Shown here: one piece after another, positions 1 through 8,696 of the stretch
Layout of the letters: each line of letters opens with the position of its first letter
Position numbering within the stretch: the stretch's first letter is position 1
NCBI RefSeq assembly: GCF_000745005.1
Contig: NZ_JQNB01000001.1
Span: forward strand, 2,473,501 to 2,537,500
Length of the DNA: 64,000 nucleotides
Reading direction: 5' to 3'
DNA from: Luteibacter sp. 9135
GTDB lineage: Bacteria; Pseudomonadota; Gammaproteobacteria; Xanthomonadales; Rhodanobacteraceae
Position numbers and translations under genes: made by a program
Notes under the pieces: generated by a model
What the model saw: only the letters and a program-made list of their open reading frames with translations
The model's database searches: none
Told to the model about the DNA's origin: nothing

Positions 1-130
1 TCATCGTGTCGCCGTCCCAGCGACCCTCGGTACCGAATTTCTCGCTCATGCGGGCGGCCACTTTCTCGACCACGGCGCGTGCTTCCGCGACGGTCTTGCC
101 ATGCGGGCGGCGAATATCGATTCTTGCCAT
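1..130 (-). CDS. polyhydroxyalkanoic acid system family protein (5' part only)
   Basis: The gene reads leftward and runs off the window edge, leaving 43 codons. It starts MARIDIRRPHGKTVAEAR and continues VVEKVAARMSEKFGTEGRWD. This matches the start of the small PHA_gran_rgn family, proteins of about 90 residues found near polyhydroxyalkanoate or lipid genes with no established reaction. The ATG at 128-130 is preceded by a purine-rich stretch on the minus strand (gaggatcgctccg). It diverges from the FHA gene at 271. The family call rests on the N-terminal pattern alone and the C-terminal half is not visible. Confidence 0.6.
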   Translation of the reverse strand, partial: MARIDIRRPHGKTVAEARAVVEKVAARMSEKFGTEGRWDGDTM

Positions 131-187
131 CGGAGCGATCCTCTGCACTGAAAGCGGCGGAGTCTAGCAGGATGGGGCATCACGCCA

Positions 188-207
188 TGTCGACACTTTC
201 GTCGACA
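188..207. promoter_or_regulatory. inverted repeat in a divergent intergenic region
   Basis: TGTCGAC (188-194) and GTCGACA (201-207) form a perfect 7-base inverted repeat with a 6-base spacer, between two divergent genes. No T-run follows, so it is not a terminator. It could be an operator for either gene. No regulator is identified. Confidence 0.3.
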
Positions 208-270
208 CCTTTAAGGTCAAACAGATAGCGCACTCTGCTAAAGTTACTTCGTCAACGTCCCGGTTCCTCC

Positions 271-1044
271 ATGCGCATCGAATTCGTCAGCTCGGCTCGC
301 GGTGATTTCCATTGGTCACGGCCCGTGCTCACGATCGGCCGTGGCGAGGACAACGACCTGGTCGTGTCCGAAAACCACGTTGCCGCCAGGCACGTCACCC
401 TCCATCGCGACCGTCGCGGCATGGTGCTGGAGGTGGCCCCGTCCACGGGGCGTGTCTACGTCAACGCCCGCCCCGTGCGCGAACGCGCGATCCTGCGCCC
501 CGGCGACAGCCTGTCGCTAGGCGACTGCCGCATGTTGCTGCGCGACGATGCCGACCTCGACGCCCGGCCCACCGTGGAGCCGACGGACGCCCGTTGCACC
601 GTCGCGTTGCGGCCGGTGGCCGGCCCCTTGTCCGGCCGTGTCATTACCGTGGGCGATCGTCTCGAACTGGGCGCCACGCATGGTGCCTTGCCGCTCGAAT
701 TACCCGGCAACGATGTCGCCCTGCTGGTGCTGGCGTGGGAGGACGGCGAGCTGATCCTCGATGGCTCACGCGTTCCGGCGCGCCATGCCGTACGCGTCAA
801 CGGCATCACCGCCGTGCGCGCGGTGTTGCAGCCGGGCGACCAGATCGGTCTGGCCGCGCATCGCTTCGTGGTCGATGCCCCGGGCTGGTCGGCGGAGCCA
901 CCGGTGGTGCTGCCCGGGCCCGCTCCCACGGTCGACCCCGGCAGTGAAGACGCCGCCGGCGCACGCGGCGACGTGTGGTGGCTGATCCTCACCGCGGCGT
1001 TGCTTGCCGTGGGTATCGCACTGGTGCTGTTCGTCAAGCTCTGA
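271..1044 (+). CDS. FHA-domain protein with C-terminal membrane anchor
   Basis: A 257-residue protein. Residues 1-90 form an FHA domain: GR at 23-24, DNDLVV, then AARH at 38-41 and a VYVN turn. A second, more degenerate FHA-like unit spans about 110-205, with its closing pattern VRVNG, LQPGDQIGL and HRFVVDAP. Residues 234-256 are one hydrophobic helix (WWLILTAALLAVGIALVLF), so the protein is a tail-anchored cytoplasmic reader. Canonical FHA domains carry SRxH where this one has AARH, so the usual phosphothreonine contacts may be missing. There is no kinase or secretion gene nearby. It lies 44 bases upstream of serC on the same strand. Confidence 0.75.
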   Translation: MRIEFVSSARGDFHWSRPVLTIGRGEDNDLVVSENHVAARHVTLHRDRRGMVLEVAPSTGRVYVNARPVRERAILRPGDSLSLGDCRMLLRDDADLDARPTVEPTDARCTVALRPVAGPLSGRVITVGDRLELGATHGALPLELPGNDVALLVLAWEDGELILDGSRVPARHAVRVNGITAVRAVLQPGDQIGLAAHRFVVDAPGWSAEPPVVLPGPAPTVDPGSEDAAGARGDVWWLILTAALLAVGIALVLFVKL

Positions 1045-1088
1045 AGCGGGCGCATAATCGGGGTTTCCTTCCCGAGGGTGCATCGAGC

Positions 1089-2174
1089 ATGACAAGAGCC
1101 TGGAACTTCAGCGCAGGCCCGGCGGCCCTGCCGGAAGCGGTGCTGCGCCGCGCCCAGTCGGAACTGCTCGACTGGAACGGCACCGGTGCCTCCGTAATGG
1201 AACTGTCCCACCGCGGCAAGGATTTCATGGCCCTGGCGGCCAGTGCCGAAGCGCGCCTGCGCAGGCTGATGGCGGTGCCCGAGGGCTACACGGTGCTGTT
1301 CCTGCAAGGCGGGGCCACGCAGCACTTCGCGCAGATCCCCATGAACCTGGCCGGGGCCGATGCGTCGGCCGATTACATCGTGACGGGCCACTGGGGCGAG
1401 AAAGCGGTGCGCGAAGCGTCGCCCTACCTCACCGCCCGCGTGGCCGCCACCTCGGAAGACGCCCGGTACCTGGCCCTGCCGGCGCGAGACACCTGGCAAC
1501 TCGATCCCCGCGCCGCCTACCTGCACTACACGCCCAACGAGACCATCCACGGCGTGGAGTTCCACGACGTGCCTGACGCGGGCGACGTGCCGTTGGTGGC
1601 GGACATGTCGTCGAACATCCTCAGCCGGCCGGTCGACGTATCGCGCTTCGGCCTGATCTACGCCGGTGCGCAGAAGAACATCGGGCCATCCGGCCTGGTG
1701 GTGATGATCATCCGCGACGATCTGCTGGCCCGCGAAGGCCGGCCCATGGCGAAGATCTTCCGGTACGCCGAGCACGCCGCCAACGATTCGATGCTCAACA
1801 CGCCCAACACGTGGGGCTGGTATCTCGCGGGGCTCACGTTCGAGTGGCTGGAAGATCAGGGCGGCCTCGAAGCCATGGGCGAACGCAATGCGCGCAAGGC
1901 GGCCACGCTGTATGCCGCGATCGACGGCTCGGGCGGTTTCTATCGCAGTCCGGTGGCGGTGGCATCGCGCTCGCGGATGAACGTGCCTTTCACCCTGCAC
2001 AACAGTGCGCTGGATGCCGCGTTCCTTACCGAATCCGCCGCGGCGGGTTTGCTGGCCCTCAAGGGGCACAAGGCCGTGGGTGGCATGCGCGCATCGCTGT
2101 ACAACGCCGTGCCGCAGTACGCCGTGGATGTGCTGGTGAACTTCATGCGGGACTTTACGGCGCGTCACGGTTAA
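1089..2174 (+). CDS. serC: phosphoserine aminotransferase
   Basis: A 361-residue class V PLP aminotransferase that makes 3-phosphoserine from 3-phosphohydroxypyruvate and glutamate (serine synthesis, and a step of PLP synthesis). It begins WNFSAGPAALPEAVL, typical of SerC. The PLP lysine is in GAQKNIGPSG, and HYTPNETIHGVEF and ADMSSNILSRP are family signatures. The ATG at 1089 is chosen because the frame is open upstream to 975 but only the MTRAWNFSAGP start fits SerC length. It heads the run serC-pheA-hisC-aroA, an arrangement also known in Pseudomonas. Confidence 0.97.
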   Translation: MTRAWNFSAGPAALPEAVLRRAQSELLDWNGTGASVMELSHRGKDFMALAASAEARLRRLMAVPEGYTVLFLQGGATQHFAQIPMNLAGADASADYIVTGHWGEKAVREASPYLTARVAATSEDARYLALPARDTWQLDPRAAYLHYTPNETIHGVEFHDVPDAGDVPLVADMSSNILSRPVDVSRFGLIYAGAQKNIGPSGLVVMIIRDDLLAREGRPMAKIFRYAEHAANDSMLNTPNTWGWYLAGLTFEWLEDQGGLEAMGERNARKAATLYAAIDGSGGFYRSPVAVASRSRMNVPFTLHNSALDAAFLTESAAAGLLALKGHKAVGGMRASLYNAVPQYAVDVLVNFMRDFTARHG

Positions 2175-2183
2175 AGTCGGGAT

Positions 2184-2214
2184 TCACCGCATTGCAGCAT
2201 GCGTAGTGCGGTGA
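2184..2214 (+). promoter_or_regulatory. hairpin between serC and pheA
   Basis: TCACCGCA (2184-2191) and TGCGGTGA (2207-2214) pair perfectly over 8 bases with a 15-base loop in the 80-base gap before pheA. There is no T-run, so a simple terminator is unlikely. It may stabilise or process the transcript, or act as an operator. I see no leader peptide rich in Phe codons. Confidence 0.35.
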
Positions 2215-2254
2215 TAACCGTTTCATTTGCAACCACTTAGCCGCCTGGAAGTCC

Positions 2255-3355
2255 ATGAGCAAGACCCCCACCGATAAGCAAGCCACGCTGATCGAAGCGC
2301 GTACGCGCATCGACAGCATCGACCAGCAACTGCAGTCGCTCATCAGCGAGCGCGCCCGTTGGGCACAGCAGGTCGGCCGGGCCAAGGGCCCGTTGAAGGC
2401 GGCGGTGGAGTATTACCGACCCGAGCGCGAGGCCCAGGTGCTGCGTGGCGTAATCGACCGCAACGACGGCCCGCTGCCCAACGGCGAGCTGGTGCGGTTG
2501 TTCCGCGAGATCATGTCGTCGTGCCTGTCGCAGCAGCAGCCGCTGAAGATCGGCTTCCTCGGCCCCGAGGGCACGTTCAGCGAGCAGGCCGTGCGCAAGC
2601 ACTTCGGCCATGCCGCCTACGGCTTGCCGCTGGGCAGCATCGAGGAAGTCTTCCAGGAAGTGGCTGCCGGCAATGCCGATTTCGGCGTGGTACCGGTGGA
2701 AAATTCCGGGCAGGGCATGATCCAGATGACGCTGGACATGTTCCTCGTCTCCAAGGCCACCATCTGCGGCGAGGTGGAACTGCGTGTCCACCAGAACCTG
2801 CTCTCGCTCGACGGCGAGCTGAAAGAAATCAAGCGCGTCTACTCGCACCCGCAGTCGTTGCAGCAATGCCAGGGCTGGCTGCGCGTGAACCTGCCCAACG
2901 CCGAGCGCATTCCCGTTTCGAGCAACGCCGAGGCCGCACGAACGGCCAAGCTGTCACCGGAATCCGCCGCCATCGCCGGCGAGACGGCCGGCCGCGTGTA
3001 TGGCCTGAAGACCATCGCAGGCCCGATCGAAGACCGCTCGGACAACACCACGCGGTTCCTCGTCATCGGTCGCTCGATCTTCCCGCCCTCGGGCAACGAT
3101 CGCACGTCGCTGCTGGTGTCCGTGCGTGACAAGCCCGGCGCGCTGTACGACGTGCTCAGCCCGCTGGCGCAGCACGGCATCAGCATGAACCGTATCGAGT
3201 CGCGCCCGGCGCATACGGGTAAGTGGCAGTACGCGTTCTTTATCGACGTGTCGGGCCATGTGAACGATGACGCGATGAAGGCCGCCCTCGACGAGATGAA
3301 GCCGGCCGCCGCCGACGTGCGCGTACTCGGTTCCTATCCGGTCGCCTTGCCGTGA
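2255..3355 (+). CDS. pheA: bifunctional chorismate mutase/prephenate dehydratase (P-protein)
   Basis: A 366-residue enzyme converting chorismate to prephenate and then phenylpyruvate, the committed branch to phenylalanine. Residues 8-90 are an AroQ chorismate mutase domain (ARTRIDSIDQQLQSLISERA). Residues 96-275 are the dehydratase (KIGFLGPEGTFSEQA, VPVENSGQGM, NTTRFLVIG). Residues 283-366 are an ACT domain with KPGALYDVL and ESRP, the phenylalanine-binding feedback site. Its stop overlaps the GTG start of hisC by 4 bases, indicating translational coupling. Confidence 0.97.
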   Translation: MSKTPTDKQATLIEARTRIDSIDQQLQSLISERARWAQQVGRAKGPLKAAVEYYRPEREAQVLRGVIDRNDGPLPNGELVRLFREIMSSCLSQQQPLKIGFLGPEGTFSEQAVRKHFGHAAYGLPLGSIEEVFQEVAAGNADFGVVPVENSGQGMIQMTLDMFLVSKATICGEVELRVHQNLLSLDGELKEIKRVYSHPQSLQQCQGWLRVNLPNAERIPVSSNAEAARTAKLSPESAAIAGETAGRVYGLKTIAGPIEDRSDNTTRFLVIGRSIFPPSGNDRTSLLVSVRDKPGALYDVLSPLAQHGISMNRIESRPAHTGKWQYAFFIDVSGHVNDDAMKAALDEMKPAAADVRVLGSYPVALP

Positions 3356-4464
3356 CCGTCGGGTTCGACGCGACCGCGCTCGCGAACCGGGCGACGGCCG
3401 CGCTGCGCGCATACGATCCAGGCCACGACCTGCCCGCGCTGCGGCGACGCTTCGGCGCGACCATCGCCGAGTTGGGCTCGAACGAGAATCCACTCGGCCC
3501 CAGTCCAATGGCTATGCAGGCGGCCACACGGGTGCTGCAGGACATGTGGCGCTACCCCGACCCGACCGGCACGGCGCTCAAGGCGTGCCTCTCGACCGAG
3601 CTGGGCATCGCACCGGCAGGCATCACGCTCGGCAACGGCTCGCACGAACTGCTGATGCTGCTGGCGCAGTGCTTCGCCGACGCCGAGCACCCGGTGGTGT
3701 TCTCGCAGTATGGTTTCGCGGTGTTCCCCATCGCCGCCGCGGCGGCCGGTGCGCAGGGCATCGCCGTGCCCGCTTTGTCGGCCGACCATCCCCAGGCGCC
3801 TTACGGGCACGACCTGGAGGCGATCGCGCACGCTGTCACCCCCGCGACGCGGCTGGTTTACCTCGCCAACCCCAACAACCCGACCGGTACCTGGTTCACG
3901 GCCGCCGCGCTCGCCGCGTTCCTCGGGCGCGTTCCGCCGTCAACCCTGGTGGTAGTGGACGAGGCGTACCACGAGTACGTGGACGCCGCTGGTCCCGCAA
4001 CCGCCATCGCCCTGATGGATCGCTTCCCCAACCTCGTCGTGACCCGCACCTTTTCCAAGGCGCACGGCCTGGCCGGGCTGCGTGTCGGCTACATGGCCAG
4101 CCATCCGTCGGTGGCGGCGGTGTGCGAGCGGCTGCGCGAATCGTTCAACGTCAACGCCGTGGCCCTGGCCGCCGCGGAGGCCGCGCTCGCAGATCGTACG
4201 CATCGCGATCGCGTGCGCGAGGTCAACGCGGGCGACCGTGCTTGGCTGGCCGATGCGCTGACCGCGCGCGGCATGCGCGTGCTGCCGTCGCAGGCGAACT
4301 TCCTGCTGGTCGACCTGGGGCGCGACGCCGCGCCCGTCGAAGCCCATCTGTTCGAGCGCGGCGTGATCGTGCGGCCCATGGGCGGCTACCGCCTGCCCCA
4401 TACGGTCCGCATCAGCATCGGCAGCCGTGCCGAACTTCACCGTCTACTGGAGAACCTGCCATGA
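3352..4464 (+). CDS. hisC: histidinol-phosphate/aromatic aminotransferase
   Basis: A 370-residue class I/II PLP aminotransferase of the HisC family. Visible motifs are SNENPLGPSP, YLANPNNPTGTW, VDEAYHEYV and TFSKAHGLAGLRVGY, where the SK lysine binds PLP. It starts with GTG at 3352, overlapping the pheA stop. Its place among phenylalanine and chorismate genes, not in a his operon, suggests a HisC2-type role in aromatic transamination (phenylpyruvate or 4-hydroxyphenylpyruvate). That substrate assignment is inference from context. It overlaps aroA by 4 bases. Confidence 0.9.
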   Translation: MTVGFDATALANRATAALRAYDPGHDLPALRRRFGATIAELGSNENPLGPSPMAMQAATRVLQDMWRYPDPTGTALKACLSTELGIAPAGITLGNGSHELLMLLAQCFADAEHPVVFSQYGFAVFPIAAAAAGAQGIAVPALSADHPQAPYGHDLEAIAHAVTPATRLVYLANPNNPTGTWFTAAALAAFLGRVPPSTLVVVDEAYHEYVDAAGPATAIALMDRFPNLVVTRTFSKAHGLAGLRVGYMASHPSVAAVCERLRESFNVNAVALAAAEAALADRTHRDRVREVNAGDRAWLADALTARGMRVLPSQANFLLVDLGRDAAPVEAHLFERGVIVRPMGGYRLPHTVRISIGSRAELHRLLENLP

Positions 4465-5777
4465 GCCGCATGGACTGGCAAAGCCGCACGGGCCGCCCCC
4501 TGTACGGCGAGATCACGGTACCGGGCGATAAATCCGTATCCCATCGCGCGCTGATGTTCGGCGCGCTGGCCGAGGGCGTCACCCACATCCGCGGTTTCCT
4601 TGAAGGCGAGGACACCCGCGCCACCGCGGCGATCCTGGGCACGCTGGGCGTGCGTTTCGACACGCCGGCCCCGGGCGAGCGCGTGGTGCATGGCGTGGGC
4701 CTGCATGGCCTACGCGGCAGCACGGACAACCTGGATTGCGGCAACGCGGGCACCGGCATGCGCCTGCTCGCCGGGCTGCTGGCCGGGCAGGCGTTCGACA
4801 GCACGCTGGTCGGCGACACCTCGCTGTCGCAGCGACCGATGCGTCGTGTCACCGATCCGCTGGCGCTGATGGGTGCCTCGATCGACAGCGCTGACGGCAA
4901 GCCGCCGTTGCGCATCCACGGCGGTGGGCGGCTCAAGGGCATCCGCTACCAGCCGCCCGTGGCGAGCGCGCAGATCAAGTCGGCGCTGCTGCTGGCCGGC
5001 CTTTACGCCGAGGGCAGCACCGAGGTGATCGAGCCGCATCCCACCCGCGACTACACCGAAAGCATGCTCAAGGCGTTCGGCTGGCCGATCGAGTATTCGC
5101 CGGGCAAGGCGAAGCTGGAAGGTGGCCATCGCCTCACCGCGGTGGACGTGGACGTGCCGGCGGATTTCTCGTCGGCGGCCTTCTTTATCGTCGCAGCCTG
5201 CGTGGTGCCCGGTTCCCACGTGCGCATCAAGGGCGTGGGCCTCAACCCGCGCCGTACCGGACTGCTGGCCGCGCTCGAACTCATGGGCGCGGACATCGCC
5301 GTGGAAAACGAGCGCAGCAGCGGTGGCGAGGACATCGGCGACCTGGTGGTCAAATACGCGCCGCTGCATGGTGTGGCCTTGCCGCTGGATATCGTCCCCG
5401 ACATGATCGACGAGTTTCCCGCGTTGTTCGTCGCCGCAGCCGTGGCCGAGGGCATGACCACGATTCGCGGCGCGGCGGAGTTGCGGGTGAAGGAGTCTGA
5501 TCGCATCGCCAGCATGGCCAACGGGCTGAAGGCTTGCGGTGTGCTGATCGATGAACTGCCGGATGGCGCGATGATCCGTGGCGGCAGCATCGGCGGCGGC
5601 CACGTCGACAGCCATGGCGATCACCGCATCGCCATGAGCTTCGCCGTTGCCGGCCTGGTCGCTAGCGCACCGATCGTCATCGGCGACTGCGCCAACGTCG
5701 CCACCTCGTTTCCCGGCTTCATGGCGCTGGCCAACGGGCTGGGCTTCGACCTGTCGGATACCGTGACGTCCGCGTAG
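4461..5777 (+). CDS. aroA: 3-phosphoshikimate 1-carboxyvinyltransferase (EPSP synthase)
   Basis: A 438-residue enzyme of the shikimate pathway that joins PEP and shikimate-3-phosphate. Motifs in order: VPGDKSVSHRALMFG, LDCGNAGTGMRLL, GDTSLSQRPMRRV, ASAQIKSALLLAGL, RVKESDRI and GDHRIAMSF. The FLEGED, RPMRRV, NPRRTGLL and GGEDIGDL segments resemble class II synthases more than the E. coli class I enzyme. The residue before TG in GNAGTG is Gly, where the well-known insensitive class II enzyme has Ala. The ATG at 4461 overlaps the hisC stop; the frame is open far upstream, but only this start fits the family. Confidence 0.96.
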   Translation: MSRMDWQSRTGRPLYGEITVPGDKSVSHRALMFGALAEGVTHIRGFLEGEDTRATAAILGTLGVRFDTPAPGERVVHGVGLHGLRGSTDNLDCGNAGTGMRLLAGLLAGQAFDSTLVGDTSLSQRPMRRVTDPLALMGASIDSADGKPPLRIHGGGRLKGIRYQPPVASAQIKSALLLAGLYAEGSTEVIEPHPTRDYTESMLKAFGWPIEYSPGKAKLEGGHRLTAVDVDVPADFSSAAFFIVAACVVPGSHVRIKGVGLNPRRTGLLAALELMGADIAVENERSSGGEDIGDLVVKYAPLHGVALPLDIVPDMIDEFPALFVAAAVAEGMTTIRGAAELRVKESDRIASMANGLKACGVLIDELPDGAMIRGGSIGGGHVDSHGDHRIAMSFAVAGLVASAPIVIGDCANVATSFPGFMALANGLGFDLSDTVTSA

Positions 5778-5814
5778 GCGCTACGCTGGTCGCTTTCCCC
5801 GTCCGGATGCCCCC

Positions 5815-6597
5815 ATGGCTGACAAACTCCCCCCGTTCGTCGTCGTCGTCCCGGCGCGGTTCGGCTCCACCCGACTGCCGGGCAAGCCGCTGCTGAAGAT
5901 CGCCGGCGAATCGATGATCCGGCGGGTGGCGGCAAGGGCAGGGCAGGCCGGCGCCGCGCAGGTGGTGGTCGCCACGGACGACGACCGCGTGGCGACCGAG
6001 TTGCGCGGTTGCGGCGACCTGCTGGTCTGCATGACCCGGACGGACCACGCCTCGGGCAGCGACCGCATCGCCGAGACCGTAGCTCACTTCGGCTGGCCCG
6101 ACGACACCATCGTGGTGAACCTGCAGGGCGACGAGCCCTTCGCTCCCGCCGCCGGCATCCGTGCGGTGGTGGCCACGCTGGCGGGGGACGACGCACCCAT
6201 GGCCACCCTGGCGACCCCTATCGTGCATGCCGACGAATTCTTCGACCCGAATATCGTCAAGGTGGTGCGCAGCCAGAACGGTCGCGCGCTGTATTTCACC
6301 CGCGCACCGGCGCCCTGGGCCCGGGACGAGTTCGCCCGGGACCGGGGCGTGCTGCCACCCGGCCTGCCGTTCCTGCGCCACATCGGCATCTACGCGTATC
6401 GGGCCGGCTTCCTGCGCCGGCTGGCGGCCCTGCCGCGCACCCCGCTGGAGCAACTGGAGTCGCTGGAACAGCTGCGCGCCCTGGAGCACGGCCACGCCAT
6501 TTCGGTCCAGCCCACGCCGGAGCCGTTCCCGCCCGGGATCGACACGGCCGAGGATATGGAGCGGGCCGAGCGCTGGGTGGCGACGCAGGCCGGGTAA
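5815..6597 (+). CDS. kdsB: 3-deoxy-manno-octulosonate cytidylyltransferase
   Basis: A 260-residue nucleotidyltransferase that activates KDO as CMP-KDO for lipid A-core synthesis. It opens VVVPARFGSTRLPGKPL, the KdsB N-terminal signature, followed by ATDDDRV, RTDHASGSDRIAE and VNLQGDEPF. HIGIYAYRAGFL and LEQLESLEQLRALE are conserved C-terminal elements. Length is normal. It lies 37 bases after aroA and may be the last gene of that transcript; an intrinsic terminator lies about 160 bases downstream. Confidence 0.96.
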   Translation: MADKLPPFVVVVPARFGSTRLPGKPLLKIAGESMIRRVAARAGQAGAAQVVVATDDDRVATELRGCGDLLVCMTRTDHASGSDRIAETVAHFGWPDDTIVVNLQGDEPFAPAAGIRAVVATLAGDDAPMATLATPIVHADEFFDPNIVKVVRSQNGRALYFTRAPAPWARDEFARDRGVLPPGLPFLRHIGIYAYRAGFLRRLAALPRTPLEQLESLEQLRALEHGHAISVQPTPEPFPPGIDTAEDMERAERWVATQAG

Positions 6598-6755
6598 GCG
6601 AGCGCGTCCTAGGGGATTTCCTACACGGGTATCTGGTCGCCACCTACAGGGATATTCGGTCTCGGCCGGGCGCGCCCCGTAGGGCGACGACGTAACCTAT
6701 CCCTGTCGCCAAGCTCTCTCCCCCTAAGGACGGCGACGCTCCCACGGAAGGTCCG

Positions 6756-6787
6756 CGCCGGCATGATTCATCCCATGCCGGCGTTTT
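6756..6787 (+). terminator. intrinsic terminator after kdsB
   Basis: CGCCGGCATG (6756-6765) pairs perfectly with CATGCCGGCG (6774-6783), loop of 8, followed by TTTT. It sits between kdsB and uvrC and would end the serC-kdsB transcript. Confidence 0.7.
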
Positions 6788-6823
6788 CGCGTCCGGCGTA
6801 CGTCTACGCGGTAAAATGGGCGC

Positions 6824-8647
6824 ATGGAGCACACCGAGTCGCACCCCTTTGACGGCAAGGCCTTCGTCCGCCACCTGACCACCTCGCCCGGCGTCTACCG
6901 CTATTTCGATGCGGAGGACGAGTTGCTGTACGTCGGCAAGGCCGCCAACCTCAAGAAGCGCGTCAGCAACTACTTCCTGAAGCCGCCCATGGACCCGCGC
7001 ATCGCCTCGATGGTGTCGCAGATCGCGCGGGCGGAAGTGACCCTGACCCGCACCGCGGGCGAGGCGCTGCTGCTCGAATCACAGCTGATCAAGTCGCTGA
7101 AGCCGCGTTACAACATCGTCCTGCGCGACGACAAGAGTTATCCCTACATCTATCTGTCCAGCACCGATGAGTATCCGCGGCTTGGCTTCCATCGGGGTGC
7201 CAAGACCGCGTCGGGGCGCTACTTCGGTCCCTATCCGAGCACGTTCGCCGTCCGCGAGAGCCTGGGCCTGATGCAGAAGCTGTTCAAGGTGCGCCAGTGC
7301 GAGGACAGCTATTTCCGGAACCGTTCGCGCCCCTGCCTGCAACACCAGATCGGCCGGTGCAGCGCGCCCTGCGTGCGCCTGATCGACGTGCCGGACTACC
7401 GCAACGACGTGCGTCACGCCGAGATGTTCCTGGAAGGGCGCAGCAGCGCCGTGATCGACGAGCTGGCCGTGGCCATGGAAACCGCCAGCCAGTCGCTGCA
7501 CTTCGAGCGTGCCGCCACCCTGCGTGACCAGGTGGCCGCCCTGCGCCGGCTCCAGGCCCAGCATTTCGTGCAGGGGGCGAGCGCGGACATGGACGTCATC
7601 GCTTGCAGCATGGAAGGGGGGATGGCCTGCGTCAGCGTGCTGTTTTTCCGCAACGGCGTCAGCCTGGGATCGCGCGATTTCTTCCCGCGGCTGGGTACGG
7701 ATGCATCGATCCCCGATGTCCTCGCGCAGTTCATCGCCCAGTACTACCTCGAGCGCCAGGTGCCGCGCGAGCTGGTGCTCAGCGACGACGTGGAAGACAT
7801 CGAGGTGCTGGCCGGCGTGCTGTCGGAGCATGCCGGGCACACGGTGTCGCTCAAGCCCAGCGTGCGCGGCGAGCGCGCCCGCTTTTTGGAAATGGCCCAG
7901 CGTAATGCGGGCGCGGCGCTGACCTCGCGCCTGGCCAGTCGGCACACGCTGCTGGCGCGTTTCGACGACTTGCAGAAGGTGCTCGAGCTGACCGAGATGC
8001 CGCGACGCCTCGAGTGCTTCGACATCAGCCACACCATGGGTGAGGCCACGGTGGCTTCCTGCGTGGTCTTCGGTCCCGAGGGCCCGGAAAAGTCGCACTA
8101 CCGACGCTTCAACATCGCCGGGATCACCCCGGGCGACGACTACGCCGCCATGCACCAGGCACTGACCCGGCGCTTCAAGAAGGTCGTGGAGGGCGGTGTG
8201 CGGCCCGATATCCTGCTGATCGACGGCGGCACGGGCCAGGTGGGGCAGGCGGTGGATGTCCTGCGCGAGCTCGGCGTCGAGGGCATCCGTGTCGTCGGCG
8301 TGGCCAAGGGCCCCGGCCGCCGTGCCGGCGAGGAAACCCTCGTGCTCGCCGACAGCGGCCGGACCTTGCACCCCGGCACCTCGTCGCCGGCCCTGCACCT
8401 CGTGGCCGCGGTCCGTGACGAAGCGCACCGTTTTGCGATCAGTGGCCATCGCCGCCGTCGTGAAGCGGCCCGCGAACGCAGTACGCTGGAGGACGTGGCC
8501 GGCGTGGGCGCGCGCCGACGCGCGGCCCTGTTGAAGGCCTTCGGTGGACTGGCGGGCGTGGAAGCGGCCGGCGTCGAGGAATTGATGAGCGTGAAGGGCA
8601 TTGATCGCGGGCTCGCGGAGCGCATCTATGCCATGCTGCATCCCTGA
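6824..8647 (+). CDS. uvrC: excinuclease ABC subunit C
   Basis: A 607-residue nucleotide excision repair nuclease that makes both incisions around a lesion bound by UvrAB. The N-terminal GIY-YIG domain shows SPGVYRYFD and LYVGKAANLKKRVSNYF. The UVR motif lies at about 205-240. The RNase H-like C-terminal nuclease shows FDISHTMGEATVAS and LLIDGGTGQV. A helix-hairpin-helix DNA-binding end is at VAGVGARRRAALLKAFGG. Length is normal. It is followed 49 bases later by pgsA, the same order as E. coli uvrC-pgsA. Confidence 0.97.
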   Translation: MEHTESHPFDGKAFVRHLTTSPGVYRYFDAEDELLYVGKAANLKKRVSNYFLKPPMDPRIASMVSQIARAEVTLTRTAGEALLLESQLIKSLKPRYNIVLRDDKSYPYIYLSSTDEYPRLGFHRGAKTASGRYFGPYPSTFAVRESLGLMQKLFKVRQCEDSYFRNRSRPCLQHQIGRCSAPCVRLIDVPDYRNDVRHAEMFLEGRSSAVIDELAVAMETASQSLHFERAATLRDQVAALRRLQAQHFVQGASADMDVIACSMEGGMACVSVLFFRNGVSLGSRDFFPRLGTDASIPDVLAQFIAQYYLERQVPRELVLSDDVEDIEVLAGVLSEHAGHTVSLKPSVRGERARFLEMAQRNAGAALTSRLASRHTLLARFDDLQKVLELTEMPRRLECFDISHTMGEATVASCVVFGPEGPEKSHYRRFNIAGITPGDDYAAMHQALTRRFKKVVEGGVRPDILLIDGGTGQVGQAVDVLRELGVEGIRVVGVAKGPGRRAGEETLVLADSGRTLHPGTSSPALHLVAAVRDEAHRFAISGHRRRREAARERSTLEDVAGVGARRRAALLKAFGGLAGVEAAGVEELMSVKGIDRGLAERIYAMLHP

Positions 8648-8696
8648 TCGAACGGAGGTGTCGGCTCGCACCGATTCCTCCCGTACTGGCTGACCT

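Noticed and set aside
3546..4460. Upstream extension of the aroA frame through hisC
   Set aside because: It is hisC in another frame; the aroA start at 4461 matches family length and overlaps the hisC stop.
8651..8684. GGAGG/CCTCC hairpin between uvrC and pgsA as a terminator
   Set aside because: There is no T-run and pgsA needs read-through from uvrC; the GGAGG part may simply be a translation signal.
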